DNA from: Azovibrio sp.
Lineage (GTDB): Bacteria; Pseudomonadota; Gammaproteobacteria; Burkholderiales; Rhodocyclaceae
DNA length: 54,669 bases
Reading direction: 5' to 3'
Assembly: GCA_026414665.1 (NCBI GenBank)
Contig: JAOAIO010000006.1
Coordinates: 1-54,669 of the forward strand
The notes below the pieces were generated by a model. It saw nothing but the letters and a program-made list of their open reading frames with translations, did no database searches and was not told the origin of the DNA. Each line of letters begins with the position of its first letter. Position 1 is the first letter of the stretch. Below, one piece after another: positions 9,037-18,888 of this stretch. Position numbers and translations under genes: made by a program.

Positions 9037-9885
9037 GTGAGTACGCTCCACTGGATTCTTCTTAGCAGTCTCTTGGGCGGCGGCGTCAGTGTGTTGGCCG
9101 CGGCTTGGCTGGGCAATCTGTTCGGAACCCAGCGTCTCGCGCTGCTGATTTCCTATGCGATTGGCGCCTTGCTTGGCGCCGCCTTTCTCGAAGTCATCCC
9201 ACATGCCTTCGCCGAGGGCAGCGACCCGGGCCACGTGGCTGCCACCATCCTGGCCGGCATTCTCGCTTTCTTCGTGCTCGAGAAGCTCGTGCTCTGGCGC
9301 CATTGCCATCATGACCATTGCGAGGCGCACGATGCCCATCCGCCGGCCCATGACCACGGCCGTTCCGGCTTATTGATCCTAGTGGGCGATACGTTCCACA
9401 ACTTCGTCGACGGCATCCTCATTGCTGCTGCCTTCATCCAGGATACGCGCCTGGGCATCGTCACCGCGCTTGCCATCATCGCGCACGAGATTCCCCAGGA
9501 ACTCGGCGATTACATGGTATTGCGGCACTCCGGCTATAGCCGCCGCAAGGCCTTGCTGTTCAACCTGCTGGCGAGCGGCTCGACCTTGGTTGGAGGCTTG
9601 CTGGCTTACTTCGCCCTGTCCGTGCTGCAGGGCTGGATTCCCTACATCCTGGCGATTGCCGCTGCGAGCATGATCTATGTGGCGGTCGCGGATCTCATTC
9701 CCGGTCTGCACAAGCGCCCCGAGCTGCGCGCCACCGTCGTGCAGGTGCTCTTGATCGCGCTAGGCATCGCCACCATTGCCTTGGCTCAGGTGCTCTCCGG
9801 CCACGATCACGACGGCCATGCGCACGCCGAGGCCGGCGCGCACGGCGCGCTCCACCGGGAAGCGGACCACTCCCACCGCCACTAG
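9037..9885 (+). CDS. ZIP family metal transporter
   Basis: A 282-residue inner-membrane protein with about eight hydrophobic segments. The ZIP signature helices are present: HNFVDGILIAAAF and HEIPQELGDY, the metal-site helices IV and V. There is a histidine-rich cytoplasmic loop (HCHHDHCEAHDAH, then HDHG) and a second histidine-rich C-terminal tail. The expected role is uptake of divalent metal, most likely zinc. The GTG at 9037 opens STLHWILL and fits the family; a TTG 15 bp upstream is possible. The gene sits after pgeF and is convergent with a small membrane protein gene. I see no Zur-like operator. Confidence 0.9.
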   Translation: MSTLHWILLSSLLGGGVSVLAAAWLGNLFGTQRLALLISYAIGALLGAAFLEVIPHAFAEGSDPGHVAATILAGILAFFVLEKLVLWRHCHHDHCEAHDAHPPAHDHGRSGLLILVGDTFHNFVDGILIAAAFIQDTRLGIVTALAIIAHEIPQELGDYMVLRHSGYSRRKALLFNLLASGSTLVGGLLAYFALSVLQGWIPYILAIAAASMIYVAVADLIPGLHKRPELRATVVQVLLIALGIATIALAQVLSGHDHDGHAHAEAGAHGALHREADHSHRH

Positions 9886-9901
9886 CCGCGCAGCGCGGGC
9901 A

Positions 9902-10129
9902 TCAATGCGGCGCCGCGCGCCGTGTGTTTGGCGCGGCCCGTTCCGATTGCTGTTCCAAGCGCAAGGCGCGCTCGCGCCGGACTTTGCTGCCAGCGAAATA
10001 GAGCATGAGGGCGCAGGGAATGCCGCCATAGAGGGTGAAGGTGAGTAGCGCGGCAACGAAGCTGGTTTCGGTGGCCGCCATGAGCAGCGTCACATATAGC
10101 CAGCCGATGAGGACGATGGGCAATACCAT
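9902..10129 (-). CDS. Small membrane protein of unknown function
   Basis: A 75-residue protein with two hydrophobic segments (about 3-18 and 24-45) followed by a basic tail (KVRRERALRLEQQ). The composition (GWLYVTLLMAATE, LTFTLYGGIP) resembles small two-helix membrane proteins I associate with betaproteobacterial genomes, so I regard it as a real gene. No function is known to me. It is convergent with the ZIP gene and divergent from phaC. Confidence 0.65.
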   Translation of the reverse strand: MVLPIVLIGWLYVTLLMAATETSFVAALLTFTLYGGIPCALMLYFAGSKVRRERALRLEQQSERAAPNTRRAAPH

Positions 10130-10168
10130 CGCGCCATTATAGCCATGCTGGCTCGATCTTCATGCGAA

Positions 10169-10197
10169 TTGACAGTCTCGGAACTGACATGGAGAAT
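10169..10197 (+). promoter_or_regulatory. Candidate sigma-70 promoter of phaC
   Basis: TTGACA (10169-10174) is followed 17 bp later by GAGAAT (10192-10197), a perfect -35 with a 4/6 -10 at optimal spacing. It lies about 45 bp upstream of the phaC start, which has an AGGAG ribosome-binding site. This is the best promoter candidate for the PHA genes. Confidence 0.5.
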
Positions 10198-10242
10198 CGG
10201 TAAGCTCTGAAGTTTGATGCCAATCGCCCACAGGAGTCGTGC

Positions 10243-11988
10243 ATGTCGCAGGCAAAGGGAAGCAACGACGCGGTCCATCCGATGTTTCAGCATTTCATTC
10301 AGGCCGGTCAGTCCCTGGCACAGGGCTTCATGTCCATGTTGGGCCAGATGCCGCAGCAAAGCGGCTTGACGCTGCCTACGCCGCCGCAGCTCCCCGTCGA
10401 AACGGAAGCTTGGAAGGCTTTGCAGCAAGAATTTTTGGCGGAGCAGGCCAAGCTCTGGCAGGCGATGCTGGCGCGTAGCCAGGGCCAGCCGAGCGACTTC
10501 CAGGTGCAGCCCGAACCGGGCGACCGCCGCTTTGCCGCGCCCGAGTGGTCCGAGAGCCCGATCTACGATTTCATCCGTCAAAGCTATTTGCTCAACGTTC
10601 GCTATCTCAAAGCGATGGTCGAGCAGCTGCCGGTCGAGGACGAACGCGCGCGCGAGAAGCTGCGCTTCGTCGCGCGTCAATATGCCGATGCGCTGGCGCC
10701 TTCCAACTTCGCGGCCACCAATCCCGAATTCATCAAGCTTGCCGTCGAGACCAAGGGCAAGAGCATTACCGATGGCATCAACAATCTTATCGAGGATTTG
10801 AAGAAGGGGCGCATCTCGATGACCGATGAATCGGTTTTCGAGGTCGGCAAGAACATCGCCACCACTGCTGGCGCGGTGATCTTTGAAAACGAGCTGATGC
10901 AGCTCATTCAGTATGAGCCGCTCACCGCCAAGGTTGCGAAGCGGCCTTTGCTGGTGATTCCGCCCTGCATCAACAAGTTCTACATCATGGACTTGCAGCC
11001 GGAGAATTCCCTGATCCGCTTCATGATCGAGCAGGGACATACGGTGTTTCTCGTCTCCTGGCGCAATCCCAAGGCCGAGCAGGGCCATTGGGGCTGGAAC
11101 GATTACCTCGAACAGGGGCCGATTGCTGCCATTCGGGTGGTCCAGGAAGTTAGTCGGCAGTCGGCAATCAACACTCTGGGGTTTTGCGTCGGCGGGACTT
11201 TGCTCACTTCGGCCTTGGCCGTGCTTGCCGCGCGCGGCGAGAAGCCGGCGGCTTCGCTGACGCTGCTGACCACCTTGCTCGACTTTTCCGATACCGGCGA
11301 AATCGGCCTGTTCATCGACGAGCCGTCGCTTGCGGCGCGCGAGGCGACCATCGGCAAGGGTGGATTGCTCCTGGCACGCGAGCTGCAGAACACCTTCTCG
11401 GCGCTGCGCCCTAATGATCTGATCTGGAATTACGTCGCCAACAACTATCTCAAGGGACAAAAGCCCCAGGCTTTCGACCTGCTGTATTGGAACTCCGATT
11501 CCACCAATCTGCCTGGGCCTTTTGCCTGCTGGTACATGCGCAATCTGTATCACGACAACAGCTTGCGCATTCCTGGCAAACTGGAAATGTGCGGCGTCAA
11601 GGTTGATCTCGGCCAGCTCGACATGCCTGTCTATCTGCTCGCTACGCGCGAAGATCACATCGTGCCGTGGCGCTCTGCCTATCTCAGCACGCGCCTAATG
11701 GCGGGGCCTGTCCGCTTCGTGCTCGGGGCTTCCGGTCATATCGCCGGGGTCATCAATCCGGCGGCGAAGAACAAGCGCAGTTACTGGGTGCATGAGGATA
11801 CGCGCAAAGACGCCGACTCTTGGCTTGCCGCCGCCGAAGAAAAGCGGGGTAGTTGGTGGAACGATTGGGCCGCGTGGATGGGCGCGCACGGCGGCGGCGA
11901 GAAGGCCGCGCCAAAAAGCTTAGGCAACGCCAAGTATAAGCCGATCGAGGCGGCGCCTGGCCGTTACGTGAAGGAAAGAGTCGTCTGA
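10243..11988 (+). CDS. phaC: Class I poly(3-hydroxyalkanoate) synthase
   Basis: A 581-residue PhaC, the enzyme that polymerises hydroxyacyl-CoA into PHA on the surface of granules. The lipase-box-like motif GFCVGG carries the nucleophile C315. The rest of the triad is D471 (REDHIVPW) and H499 (SGHIAG). The N-terminal domain and the ENSLIRFMIEQGHTVFLVSW region are typical of class I, which acts without PhaE or PhaR-type subunits. The start is preceded by AGGAG. The two downstream acetoacetyl-CoA reductases supply (R)-3-hydroxybutyryl-CoA. No phaA thiolase is in the window. Confidence 0.96.
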   Translation: MSQAKGSNDAVHPMFQHFIQAGQSLAQGFMSMLGQMPQQSGLTLPTPPQLPVETEAWKALQQEFLAEQAKLWQAMLARSQGQPSDFQVQPEPGDRRFAAPEWSESPIYDFIRQSYLLNVRYLKAMVEQLPVEDERAREKLRFVARQYADALAPSNFAATNPEFIKLAVETKGKSITDGINNLIEDLKKGRISMTDESVFEVGKNIATTAGAVIFENELMQLIQYEPLTAKVAKRPLLVIPPCINKFYIMDLQPENSLIRFMIEQGHTVFLVSWRNPKAEQGHWGWNDYLEQGPIAAIRVVQEVSRQSAINTLGFCVGGTLLTSALAVLAARGEKPAASLTLLTTLLDFSDTGEIGLFIDEPSLAAREATIGKGGLLLARELQNTFSALRPNDLIWNYVANNYLKGQKPQAFDLLYWNSDSTNLPGPFACWYMRNLYHDNSLRIPGKLEMCGVKVDLGQLDMPVYLLATREDHIVPWRSAYLSTRLMAGPVRFVLGASGHIAGVINPAAKNKRSYWVHEDTRKDADSWLAAAEEKRGSWWNDWAAWMGAHGGGEKAAPKSLGNAKYKPIEAAPGRYVKERVV

Positions 11989-12051
11989 CGCGGCTTTTCT
12001 TTTATGTGTAATCCCTGAGTGAAATAATAAGTTCCAAAGGAGTGAGACAGA

Positions 12052-12792
12052 ATGACGAGGGTTGCACTGGTAACCGGCGGCATGGGAGGGTTGGGCGAGG
12101 CGATATGCATCAAGCTTGCCGGCCTTGGCTACCGGGTCGTCGCCACCTATTCGCCTGGCAATGCCAAGGCCGGCGAGTGGGTGAGCCGCATGAACAGCAT
12201 GGGCTATGGCTTCAAGGCCTATGCATGTGATGTCGCTGATTTCGAATCGTGCAAGACTTGCGTGGCGCAGGTTGCGCAAGAAGTGGGGCCGGTTGATGTG
12301 CTCGTCAATAACGCTGGCATTACCCGCGACATGACGTTCAAGAAGATGACCAAGGCCGATTGGGATGCGGTCATGCATACCAACCTCGATTCCGTCTTCA
12401 ACATGACGAAGCAGGTCATGGATGGGATGCTCGCGCGTGGTTGGGGGCGGGTCATCAACGTTTCTTCGGTCAATGGCCAGAAGGGCGCCTTCGGCCAGAC
12501 CAACTACGCCGCCGCCAAGGCCGGTATGCATGGCTTTACCAAGGCGCTGGCGTTGGAAGTCGCCAAGGGCGGCGTTACCGTGAACACCATCTCGCCCGGC
12601 TATATCGGCACGAAGATGGTGATGGCCATTCCACAAGATATTCTGGATACGAAGATCTTGCCCCAAATTCCTGTCGGGCGACTCGGTAAGCCGGAAGAAA
12701 TCGCCGGGCTCGTGGCTTATTTGGCGTCTGACGAGGCGGCTTTCGTCACCGGCGCGAACATTTCCATCAACGGGGGCCAGCACATGTTCTGA
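12052..12792 (+). CDS. phbB: Acetoacetyl-CoA reductase, copy 1
   Basis: A 246-residue short-chain dehydrogenase that reduces acetoacetyl-CoA to (R)-3-hydroxybutyryl-CoA with NADPH. It has the nucleotide-binding TGGMGGLGEAI near the N-terminus, NNAG at the end of strand 4, and the catalytic Ser-Tyr-Lys set (NVSSVNGQ, then YAAAK). Beyond the general SDR fold, ITRDMTFKKM and NTISPGYIGTKMV are typical of PhbB. A strong AAAGGAG site precedes the ATG. It lies 63 bp after phaC with no terminator between them, so co-transcription is likely. Copy 2 follows directly. Confidence 0.93.
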   Translation: MTRVALVTGGMGGLGEAICIKLAGLGYRVVATYSPGNAKAGEWVSRMNSMGYGFKAYACDVADFESCKTCVAQVAQEVGPVDVLVNNAGITRDMTFKKMTKADWDAVMHTNLDSVFNMTKQVMDGMLARGWGRVINVSSVNGQKGAFGQTNYAAAKAGMHGFTKALALEVAKGGVTVNTISPGYIGTKMVMAIPQDILDTKILPQIPVGRLGKPEEIAGLVAYLASDEAAFVTGANISINGGQHMF

Positions 12793-12860
12793 ACTGGAAC
12801 CGTGCGTTCTCTGTTAATTTGTCGCAGCAACAACTCAACCAAACAAGGGAAGGAAAGTCT

Positions 12861-13604
<744 letters not shown>

Positions 13605-13626
13605 GCTTGTTGCGCCGCAAGATCGA

Positions 13627-13654
13627 GGCGGGCCGCTCCGGCGCCCGCCTTTTT
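13627..13654 (+). terminator. Rho-independent terminator after the second phbB
   Basis: A perfect 7-bp GC stem (GGCGGGC / GCCCGCC) with a 9-nt loop is followed directly by five T residues. It closes the phaC-phbB-phbB unit. A TATAAT at 13659-13664, just beyond it, may serve phaR. Confidence 0.85.
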
Positions 13655-13699
13655 CATTTATAATGCTGCGCTGCACATGAACCGTCCCAGGAATGCTCC

Positions 13700-14236
13700 A
13701 TGACTGAACAGGTCCGGCTGATCAAAAAGTATCCCAATCGCCGTCTTTACGACACCAAGACCAGTGCTTACATCACCCTGGGCGACGTCAAGGAACTGGT
13801 GTTGAAATACGAAAGCTTCAAGGTGGTGGATGCCAAGAGCCACGAGGACCTGACGCGCAGCATCCTCTTGCAGATCATCCTCGAAGAGGAGACGGGAGGG
13901 GTGCCGATCTTCTCCGCCGATCTTTTGGCCCAGATGATCCGTTTTTATGGCAATGCCATGCAGGGTATGCTGGGCAAGTATCTTGAGAACAATATCAAGA
14001 TTTTCGTCGAGTTCCAGCACAAGCTGCAAGAGCAGTCACGCTCCCTTTATGGCGACAACTCGCAGGTGCAGACCGATTTCTGGTCGCAGTTCCTCAATTT
14101 TCAGCAGCCGGCCATGCAGAGCATGATGTCCACCTACATGGACCAGAGCAAGAAAATGTTCCAGCAGATGCAAGAGCAGATTCAGCAGCAGACGCGCAGC
14201 ATCTTTACTGGCGCGCCCGGCGCGACCGAGAAGTAA
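13700..14236 (+). CDS. phaR: Polyhydroxyalkanoate synthesis regulator PhaR
   Basis: A 178-residue protein of the PHB/PHA accumulation regulator family. The N-terminal domain (about 5-65) has the typical IKKYPNRRLYDT motif, which is the DNA- and PHB-responsive part. The central domain follows, with SADLLAQMIRFYGNAMQGML, and the C-terminus is glutamine- and methionine-rich (QQMQEQIQQQ). The known role of the family is to repress phasin genes and release DNA when bound to PHB granules. It has its own upstream terminator and a -10-like TATAAT, so it is probably transcribed separately from phaC. rimO begins 3 bp downstream. Confidence 0.94.
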   Translation: MTEQVRLIKKYPNRRLYDTKTSAYITLGDVKELVLKYESFKVVDAKSHEDLTRSILLQIILEEETGGVPIFSADLLAQMIRFYGNAMQGMLGKYLENNIKIFVEFQHKLQEQSRSLYGDNSQVQTDFWSQFLNFQQPAMQSMMSTYMDQSKKMFQQMQEQIQQQTRSIFTGAPGATEK

Positions 14237-14239
14237 GCC

Positions 14240-15553
14240 GTGCCGGCCGCTGCCAAAGTCGGATTCGTTAGTCTCGGCTGCCCCAAGGCTGCCTCGGACT
14301 CCGAGCAGATCCTGACGCGCCTGCGCGCTGAGGGCTACCTGATCGCGCCTTCCTATGACGAAGCCGATCTGGTGATCGTCAATACCTGTGGCTTTATCGA
14401 CGCCGCCGTAGCCGAGTCGCTCGACGCCATTGGCGAGGCGCTCGCCGAGAATGGCAAGGTGATCGTTACCGGCTGCCTGGGCGCCCGGGAAAACGTGGTG
14501 CTGGATGCGCATCCCCAGGTGCTCGCCGTGACCGGTCCGCATGCCACCGACGCGGTGATGGCGGCCGTACACGCGCATCTACCGCCCAGCCATGACCCGT
14601 TTACCTCGCTGGTGCCGCCCCAGGGCATTCGTCTCACGCCGGATCACTTCGCCTACCTGAAGATTTCAGAGGGCTGCAACCATAGCTGCACCTTCTGCAT
14701 CATTCCCTCCCTGCGTGGCCCCCTGGTATCGCGCCCGGTGGGCGATGTGCTAGAAGAAGCCCGAAAGCTGGCCGAGGCCGGGGTCAAGGAACTGCTGCTG
14801 ATCTCCCAGGACACCAGCGCTTATGGCGTGGATCTCAAATACCGCACGGGCTTTTGGGGCGGGAGGCCCATCAAGACGCGCCTGAAGGAGTTATGCGAGG
14901 CGCTCGCCGAGTTCGGTGTCTGGGTGCGGCTGCACTACGTCTACCCTTACCCGTCCGTGGATGACCTGATTCCCCTGATGGCCGAGGGCAAGCTTCTGCC
15001 TTACTTGGATGTGCCTTTTCAGCACGCCAATCCGCGCATCCTCAAGGCCATGAAGCGGCCGGCCGCGGCCGAGGATACCTTGGCGCGCATCCGCCGTTGG
15101 CGCGAGATTTGCCCGGACATCACCCTGCGCTCCACCTTCATTACCGGCTTTCCCGGTGAGACCGAGGCAGAGTTTCAAGATTTGCTCGACTTTCTCGAGG
15201 AAGCGCGCCTTGATCGTGTGGGGGCCTTCGCCTATTCCCCGGTCGAGGGGGCGGCTGCCAACGCAATCACCGGCCTGCCTGACGAGGCCGTGCGCGAAGA
15301 CCGCCGCCGCCGTCTGATGGAGCTGCAAGAAGACATCAGCGCCGAGAAGCTCGCCGCGAAGATCGGTCGGGAAATGACGGTACTGGTCGATGCCGTAGAT
15401 GAGGAGGGCATCATGGCGCGTACCCCTGGCGATGCTCCCGAGATCGACGGTCTGGTGTATGTGGACGCTTGCTTCGATGCCGCGCCCGGCGACTTCATCC
15501 GGGTGAAGATCGTAGATGCGGATGCGCACGACCTCTACGCCGAACCGCTCTGA
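14240..15553 (+). CDS. rimO: Ribosomal protein S12 methylthiotransferase RimO
   Basis: A 437-residue radical-SAM methylthiotransferase that modifies an aspartate of ribosomal protein S12. The N-terminal MTTase domain opens with [16 protein letters not shown] and has further cysteines in NTCGF and TGCLG for one cluster. The radical-SAM cluster motif is [10 protein letters not shown]-terminal TRAM domain ends the protein. The start is GTG, 3 bp after the phaR stop. The 3' end overlaps the next gene by 38 bp. Confidence 0.95.
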   Translation: MPAAAKVGFVSLGCPKAASDSEQILTRLRAEGYLIAPSYDEADLVIVNTCGFIDAAVAESLDAIGEALAENGKVIVTGCLGARENVVLDAHPQVLAVTGPHATDAVMAAVHAHLPPSHDPFTSLVPPQGIRLTPDHFAYLKISEGCNHSCTFCIIPSLRGPLVSRPVGDVLEEARKLAEAGVKELLLISQDTSAYGVDLKYRTGFWGGRPIKTRLKELCEALAEFGVWVRLHYVYPYPSVDDLIPLMAEGKLLPYLDVPFQHANPRILKAMKRPAAAEDTLARIRRWREICPDITLRSTFITGFPGETEAEFQDLLDFLEEARLDRVGAFAYSPVEGAAANAITGLPDEAVREDRRRRLMELQEDISAEKLAAKIGREMTVLVDAVDEEGIMARTPGDAPEIDGLVYVDACFDAAPGDFIRVKIVDADAHDLYAEPL

Positions 15554-16955
15554 CAGCGCGGCATTTCTCGACCCCCTTGCCGCCATCGTCGGCTCACGCC
15601 ATGTGCTCACCACGCCGGACGACATGGCGCCGGCCCTCACGGATTGGCGCGGCCGCTACCGTGGCCGGGCGCTGGCGGTGGTGCGGCCGGGGAGCACGGC
15701 GGAAGTTCAGGCCTTGGTCCGGGCTTGCCTCGCGGCGGGCGTGCCCATGGTGCCGCAGGGCGGCAACACCGGCTTGTGCGGTGGCGCTACGCCAGATGAG
15801 TCGGGGCGGGCTCTGGTCATCCAGCTTGGGCGTTTGAACCGCATCCGCAGCCTCGATGCCTGCAATCACACCCTGGTGGCCGAGGCCGGCTGCTGCCTTG
15901 CCGCGGTACAGGCTGCGGCGCGCGAGGCCGGGTTGTCGTTCCCACTGTCGCTCGCTTCCGAAGGTAGCTGCCAGATCGGTGGCAACCTGTCTACCAATGC
16001 CGGCGGCGTGCAGGTGCTGCGCTACGGCACGACGCGTGACTTGGTGCTCGGCATCGAAGCGGTGTTGCCCAACGGTGAATGCTGGGACGGCCTCATGGCA
16101 GTGCGCAAGAACAATACCGGCTACGATCTGCGCCACCTGCTGATCGGCGCCGAGGGCACGCTGGGCATCATCACCGCCGCGGTCCTCAAGCTTTTCCCCG
16201 AGCCCCGCACGCGTGTCACCGCCTGGCTGGGGCTTGCTTCGCCGGCTGCCGCCACGCGCCTCTTGGAGCGCTTGCAGCAGCGTTTCGATGCGCATCTCAC
16301 CGCCTTCGAGCTGATCTGCCCACGCGCTTTGGCATTGGTGCGCCGCCATATCGGCGCTGTTCCGCCGCTGCCGGATGCGCCTTGGCATGTGCTCTGCGAG
16401 CTTGGCGATAGCGATGTGGCCGGGGCGCTGCAAACCCGGGTGGAAGCCTTTTTCCCCGAGAGTCTTGCTGCCGGCGACATAGCCGAGGCGCTCCTTGCCC
16501 GTTCGGAGGGTCAGCGTCAGGCGCTCTGGCGCATCCGCGAAAATATTTCTGAAGCGCAAAAGCGCGAAGGCGTCAGTATCAAGCACGACATCGCCCTGCC
16601 GGTTTCCCGCGTCCCGGAGTTCTTGGATCGGATTGGCCCTCGCTTGCAGCAAGCGTTCGCGGGAATCCGCTACGTCGCCTTCGGACATTTGGGGGATGGC
16701 AACCTGCACTTCAACCTATCGATGCCCGATGCCGGCGCCAACGCCGCTCTTGTGGCACGCCAGACCGAAGCCAACCGCATCGTCCATGACCTCGTGCATG
16801 AGCTGGGCGGCAGCATCGCCGCCGAGCATGGCCTTGGCCAGTTAAAGCGGGACGAGATCCGGCGTTACAAGTCGCCAGTGGAATTGGCCGCGATGCAAGC
16901 CATCAAGCAGGCGCTGGATCCGGCCGGCCTGATGAATCCCGGCAAAGTGCTTTGA
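15516..16955 (+). CDS. FAD-linked 2-hydroxyacid dehydrogenase (GlcD/D-lactate dehydrogenase family)
   Basis: A 479-residue oxidase with an N-terminal FAD-binding PCMH domain (about 30-205: [37 protein letters not shown]) and a C-terminal FAD-oxidase C domain ending in [16 protein letters not shown]. The [10 protein letters not shown] motif is typical of D-2-hydroxyacid dehydrogenases, including D-lactate and D-2-hydroxyglutarate enzymes. The substrate cannot be decided. There is no Fe-S domain, unlike the larger homologue at 32.6 kb. The start overlaps rimO by 38 bp; a second ATG 6 bp later is equally possible. Confidence 0.88.
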   Translation: MRMRTTSTPNRSDSAAFLDPLAAIVGSRHVLTTPDDMAPALTDWRGRYRGRALAVVRPGSTAEVQALVRACLAAGVPMVPQGGNTGLCGGATPDESGRALVIQLGRLNRIRSLDACNHTLVAEAGCCLAAVQAAAREAGLSFPLSLASEGSCQIGGNLSTNAGGVQVLRYGTTRDLVLGIEAVLPNGECWDGLMAVRKNNTGYDLRHLLIGAEGTLGIITAAVLKLFPEPRTRVTAWLGLASPAAATRLLERLQQRFDAHLTAFELICPRALALVRRHIGAVPPLPDAPWHVLCELGDSDVAGALQTRVEAFFPESLAAGDIAEALLARSEGQRQALWRIRENISEAQKREGVSIKHDIALPVSRVPEFLDRIGPRLQQAFAGIRYVAFGHLGDGNLHFNLSMPDAGANAALVARQTEANRIVHDLVHELGGSIAAEHGLGQLKRDEIRRYKSPVELAAMQAIKQALDPAGLMNPGKVL

Positions 16956-17109
16956 CAGGCCGCGCTGTGAAAACCTACGGCGCGGCTGCGGCTCGCGTTG
17001 CGTGGCGCACGCCGCGCTGAGCTATTGGTCTTGGCTGCCACGCGCTAGCAAAACCCGCGTCTAGTGCCACGACTGGCCCAGCGTGCCAGCGCGAGACTGC
17101 TCAGGGTCA

Positions 17110-17137
17110 TTGTCTTGTCATATGAGCTGCTGATAAT
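17110..17137 (+). promoter_or_regulatory. Candidate promoter of a small membrane protein gene
   Basis: TTGTCT (17110-17115), a 16-bp spacer and GATAAT (17132-17137) lie about 50 bp upstream of the small gene at 17190. Both hexamers are good but not perfect matches to sigma-70 consensus. Confidence 0.4.
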
Positions 17138-17189
17138 CTTGGCCACGGCCGGCATGTGCCGGCACCGATGCTTCGCTCAGGGAGGTCAT

Positions 17190-17390
17190 ATGAAAGACGC
17201 TGCCATGCTGGAACGAGCCGGAATTTCCGCCCGGGGTCAGGATATGCGCCAGGCGGGGTTGTCGGGTTTCATCGAAGTGCCGGCGAGTGAAATCGAGTTC
17301 GTCGAGCGCGCCTACCGTGCGAGCCTCATCTGGCTCGGCTGCACGCTCTTGGGAACGGCGAGTTTCTTGGGGGTCGGCCTCATGGGTTGA
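17190..17390 (+). CDS. Small single-span membrane protein, unknown function
   Basis: A 66-residue protein. The first 45 residues are polar (FIEVPASEIEFVERAYRA). A single hydrophobic segment, LIWLGCTLLGTASFLGVGL, ends the protein. The ATG has a good GGGAGG site 5 bp upstream, a candidate promoter lies further upstream, and a terminator follows about 100 bp downstream, so it looks like an independently expressed gene. I do not recognise a family. The region 16956-17189 before it holds only GC-rich imperfect hairpins and this promoter. Confidence 0.6.
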   Translation: MKDAAMLERAGISARGQDMRQAGLSGFIEVPASEIEFVERAYRASLIWLGCTLLGTASFLGVGLMG

Positions 17391-17486
17391 AGCAGTTGCG
17401 GATGCATCGCGGTAGCCAGGCAAAAGCACGGGGGCGCCAAGAACAAAGCCAAATCAGCTTGCGGCAGACAAATGCCTAGCCGGTGG

Positions 17487-17518
17487 GCCCGGGGTGTGGC
17501 ACACGCCCCGGGCTTTTT
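17487..17518 (+). terminator. Rho-independent terminator
   Basis: A stem of GCCCGGGG / CCCCGGGC, extended imperfectly by TGTG/CACA, is followed by five T residues on the plus strand. It terminates transcription coming from the small gene at 17190 and protects the convergent hslO. Confidence 0.8.
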
Positions 17519-17562
17519 CGGCCGAGCTACCTGGCTTATTGTCACGGGCTGGCCGGTTCGGC

Positions 17563-18453
17563 TCAATGCACGGGCCGCTTGGCGAAAAGCCGCGCCACAT
17601 CCGCAGGGGTGAAGCGGTATTCGCGGTTGCAGATGTCGTCTTTCACGACGATTTCGCCATGTTCGGCGAGGATGGCTTCGGCCTCGGTGCGCCCGAGAGC
17701 GAGCAGCATACCTTCGACCTTTTCCCAGTCCTCCGGGCAGTGGTGTGTGACGCTGCGGGGCTCGTAGAGGCGGATCCCCCGGCCAGTGCATTCGCCGGTG
17801 AGGATTTCTTCATGGAACAGGCGGCCGAGCAAAGTTGGCGCGTCGAGCTCGAGTAGTTCTGCCGTTTTCACCGTTGCCGCGAGGTGGCGGATGCGGTCCC
17901 AGCCATCCGGGTCGAGCGCGTCGGCGCCAGGCAGCTTCTGTAGGAACAGGCAGGCCGCGGCTTTGCTGTCGGCGGCCACGAAGAGGCGGGCGGCCTGCTG
18001 CTCGGATTGTTCGAGGTAATGCTCGAAGATTTCGGCGATGGAGTCGCCTTCGAGCGGCACGAAGCTCTGGTAAGGCTGCCGGGCTACGGGGAAATCGAGG
18101 TTGAGCATCAACTGCCCGCCTTGGTCCGCGCCCAGCAGTTGCGGCACCGGCGCCGGGGCTAGATTGGGCACGGCGCGAGCCATGCCGCGCAGGCGTAATT
18201 GCTCGTCGCAATCCATGACGAGTAGCGAAATCGGACCATTGCCGCGTAATTGGAAAGTGAGCCGCCCCGGCTGCTTCAATTGCGCGGCGATGAGCACGGT
18301 AACGGCCGCCATCTCGCCCAGCAGCTGAGTTTCTACCGGTCCGTAGCCACGGCCTTTTTGCAGGCTTTCCCAGCAGGGGCCGAGGTGCACTAGGGCGCCG
18401 CGGATGTCCAGCCCCTCGAACAGAAAGCGCGTGACGCTGCCCGGGGGGGTCAC
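17563..18453 (-). CDS. hslO: Hsp33 family molecular chaperone with altered zinc-site residues
   Basis: A 296-residue Hsp33: N-terminal chaperone core (FLFEGLDIRGALVHLG, GRGYGPVETQLLGEM) plus the linker and C-terminal redox-switch domain. In canonical Hsp33 four cysteines (CxC and CxxC) bind zinc and form disulfides under oxidative stress. Here, aligning the AEHGEIVV and CNREYRF landmarks, only C239 and C275 remain. The partner positions are E241 and D272. Zinc may still bind through C/E/D ligands, but the two-disulfide switch cannot form. The GTG start overlaps the stop of the upstream ArsC-like gene by 3 bp, which gives tight coupling. Confidence 0.88.
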   Translation of the reverse strand: MTPPGSVTRFLFEGLDIRGALVHLGPCWESLQKGRGYGPVETQLLGEMAAVTVLIAAQLKQPGRLTFQLRGNGPISLLVMDCDEQLRLRGMARAVPNLAPAPVPQLLGADQGGQLMLNLDFPVARQPYQSFVPLEGDSIAEIFEHYLEQSEQQAARLFVAADSKAAACLFLQKLPGADALDPDGWDRIRHLAATVKTAELLELDAPTLLGRLFHEEILTGECTGRGIRLYEPRSVTHHCPEDWEKVEGMLLALGRTEAEAILAEHGEIVVKDDICNREYRFTPADVARLFAKRPVH

Positions 18454-18794
18454 AACAGCGCCTCTGCGTAGCGTTCCGGGTCGAAGCCCACGATGAGGGC
18501 GGTGCCCGTATCCAGCACCGGGCGCTTGATGAGCGCTGGGTACTGCGTCATCAGGGCCTGGGCCTTGGCAGCATCGATGTCGGCACGTTCCGCGTCGGTG
18601 AGCTTTTTCCACATCAAGCCGCGGGTGTTGAGCAACACCTTCCAGTCGCTGCGGGCCATCCAATCGGGGAGGTGGCTGGCGGCGATGCCGGCCTTCTTGT
18701 AGTCGATGAATGTGTAGGCGATACCATGCTCATCTAGCCAGTGCATGGCCTTTTTCATGGTGTCGCATTGCTTGATGCCATAGATCGTGAACAT
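18450..18794 (-). CDS. ArsC/Spx-family thioredoxin-fold reductase (YffB-like)
   Basis: A 114-residue protein of the ArsC/YffB family. The N-terminal YGIKQCDTMKKAMHWL has a single conserved cysteine, C10, as in ArsC-like reductases. FIDYKKAGI and LIKRPVL are further family marks. Despite the common annotation as arsenate reductase, no ars genes are nearby, and the YffB-type members are thought to be glutathione-dependent thiol reductases. It is translationally coupled to hslO, so a thiol stress role is plausible, but that is inference. Confidence 0.88.
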   Translation of the reverse strand: MFTIYGIKQCDTMKKAMHWLDEHGIAYTFIDYKKAGIAASHLPDWMARSDWKVLLNTRGLMWKKLTDAERADIDAAKAQALMTQYPALIKRPVLDTGTALIVGFDPERYAEALL

Positions 18795-18888
18795 GGGAAC
18801 TCCAGAATGCCTTGCGGCCCGCTTAAGGCGGGCGTGCGCCGGGGGCGAATGATAGCAGGGAGGACCGATTCCGGTGGCGCGGCTCCGC

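Noticed and set aside
10090-11658. 522-codon minus-strand ORF opposite phaC
   Set aside because: Antisense shadow of phaC. No ribosome-binding site or family features; it also overlaps the small gene at 9902-10129.
13659-13664. TATAAT as a phaR promoter
   Set aside because: No -35 match; the expected position falls inside the terminator hairpin. Mentioned but not listed as a feature.
15594-16709. 371-codon minus-strand ORF opposite the FAD-linked oxidase
   Set aside because: Shadow frame without recognisable domain.
16979-17020. GC-rich imperfect hairpin after the FAD-linked oxidase
   Set aside because: No T-tract and imperfect pairing, so not called a terminator.
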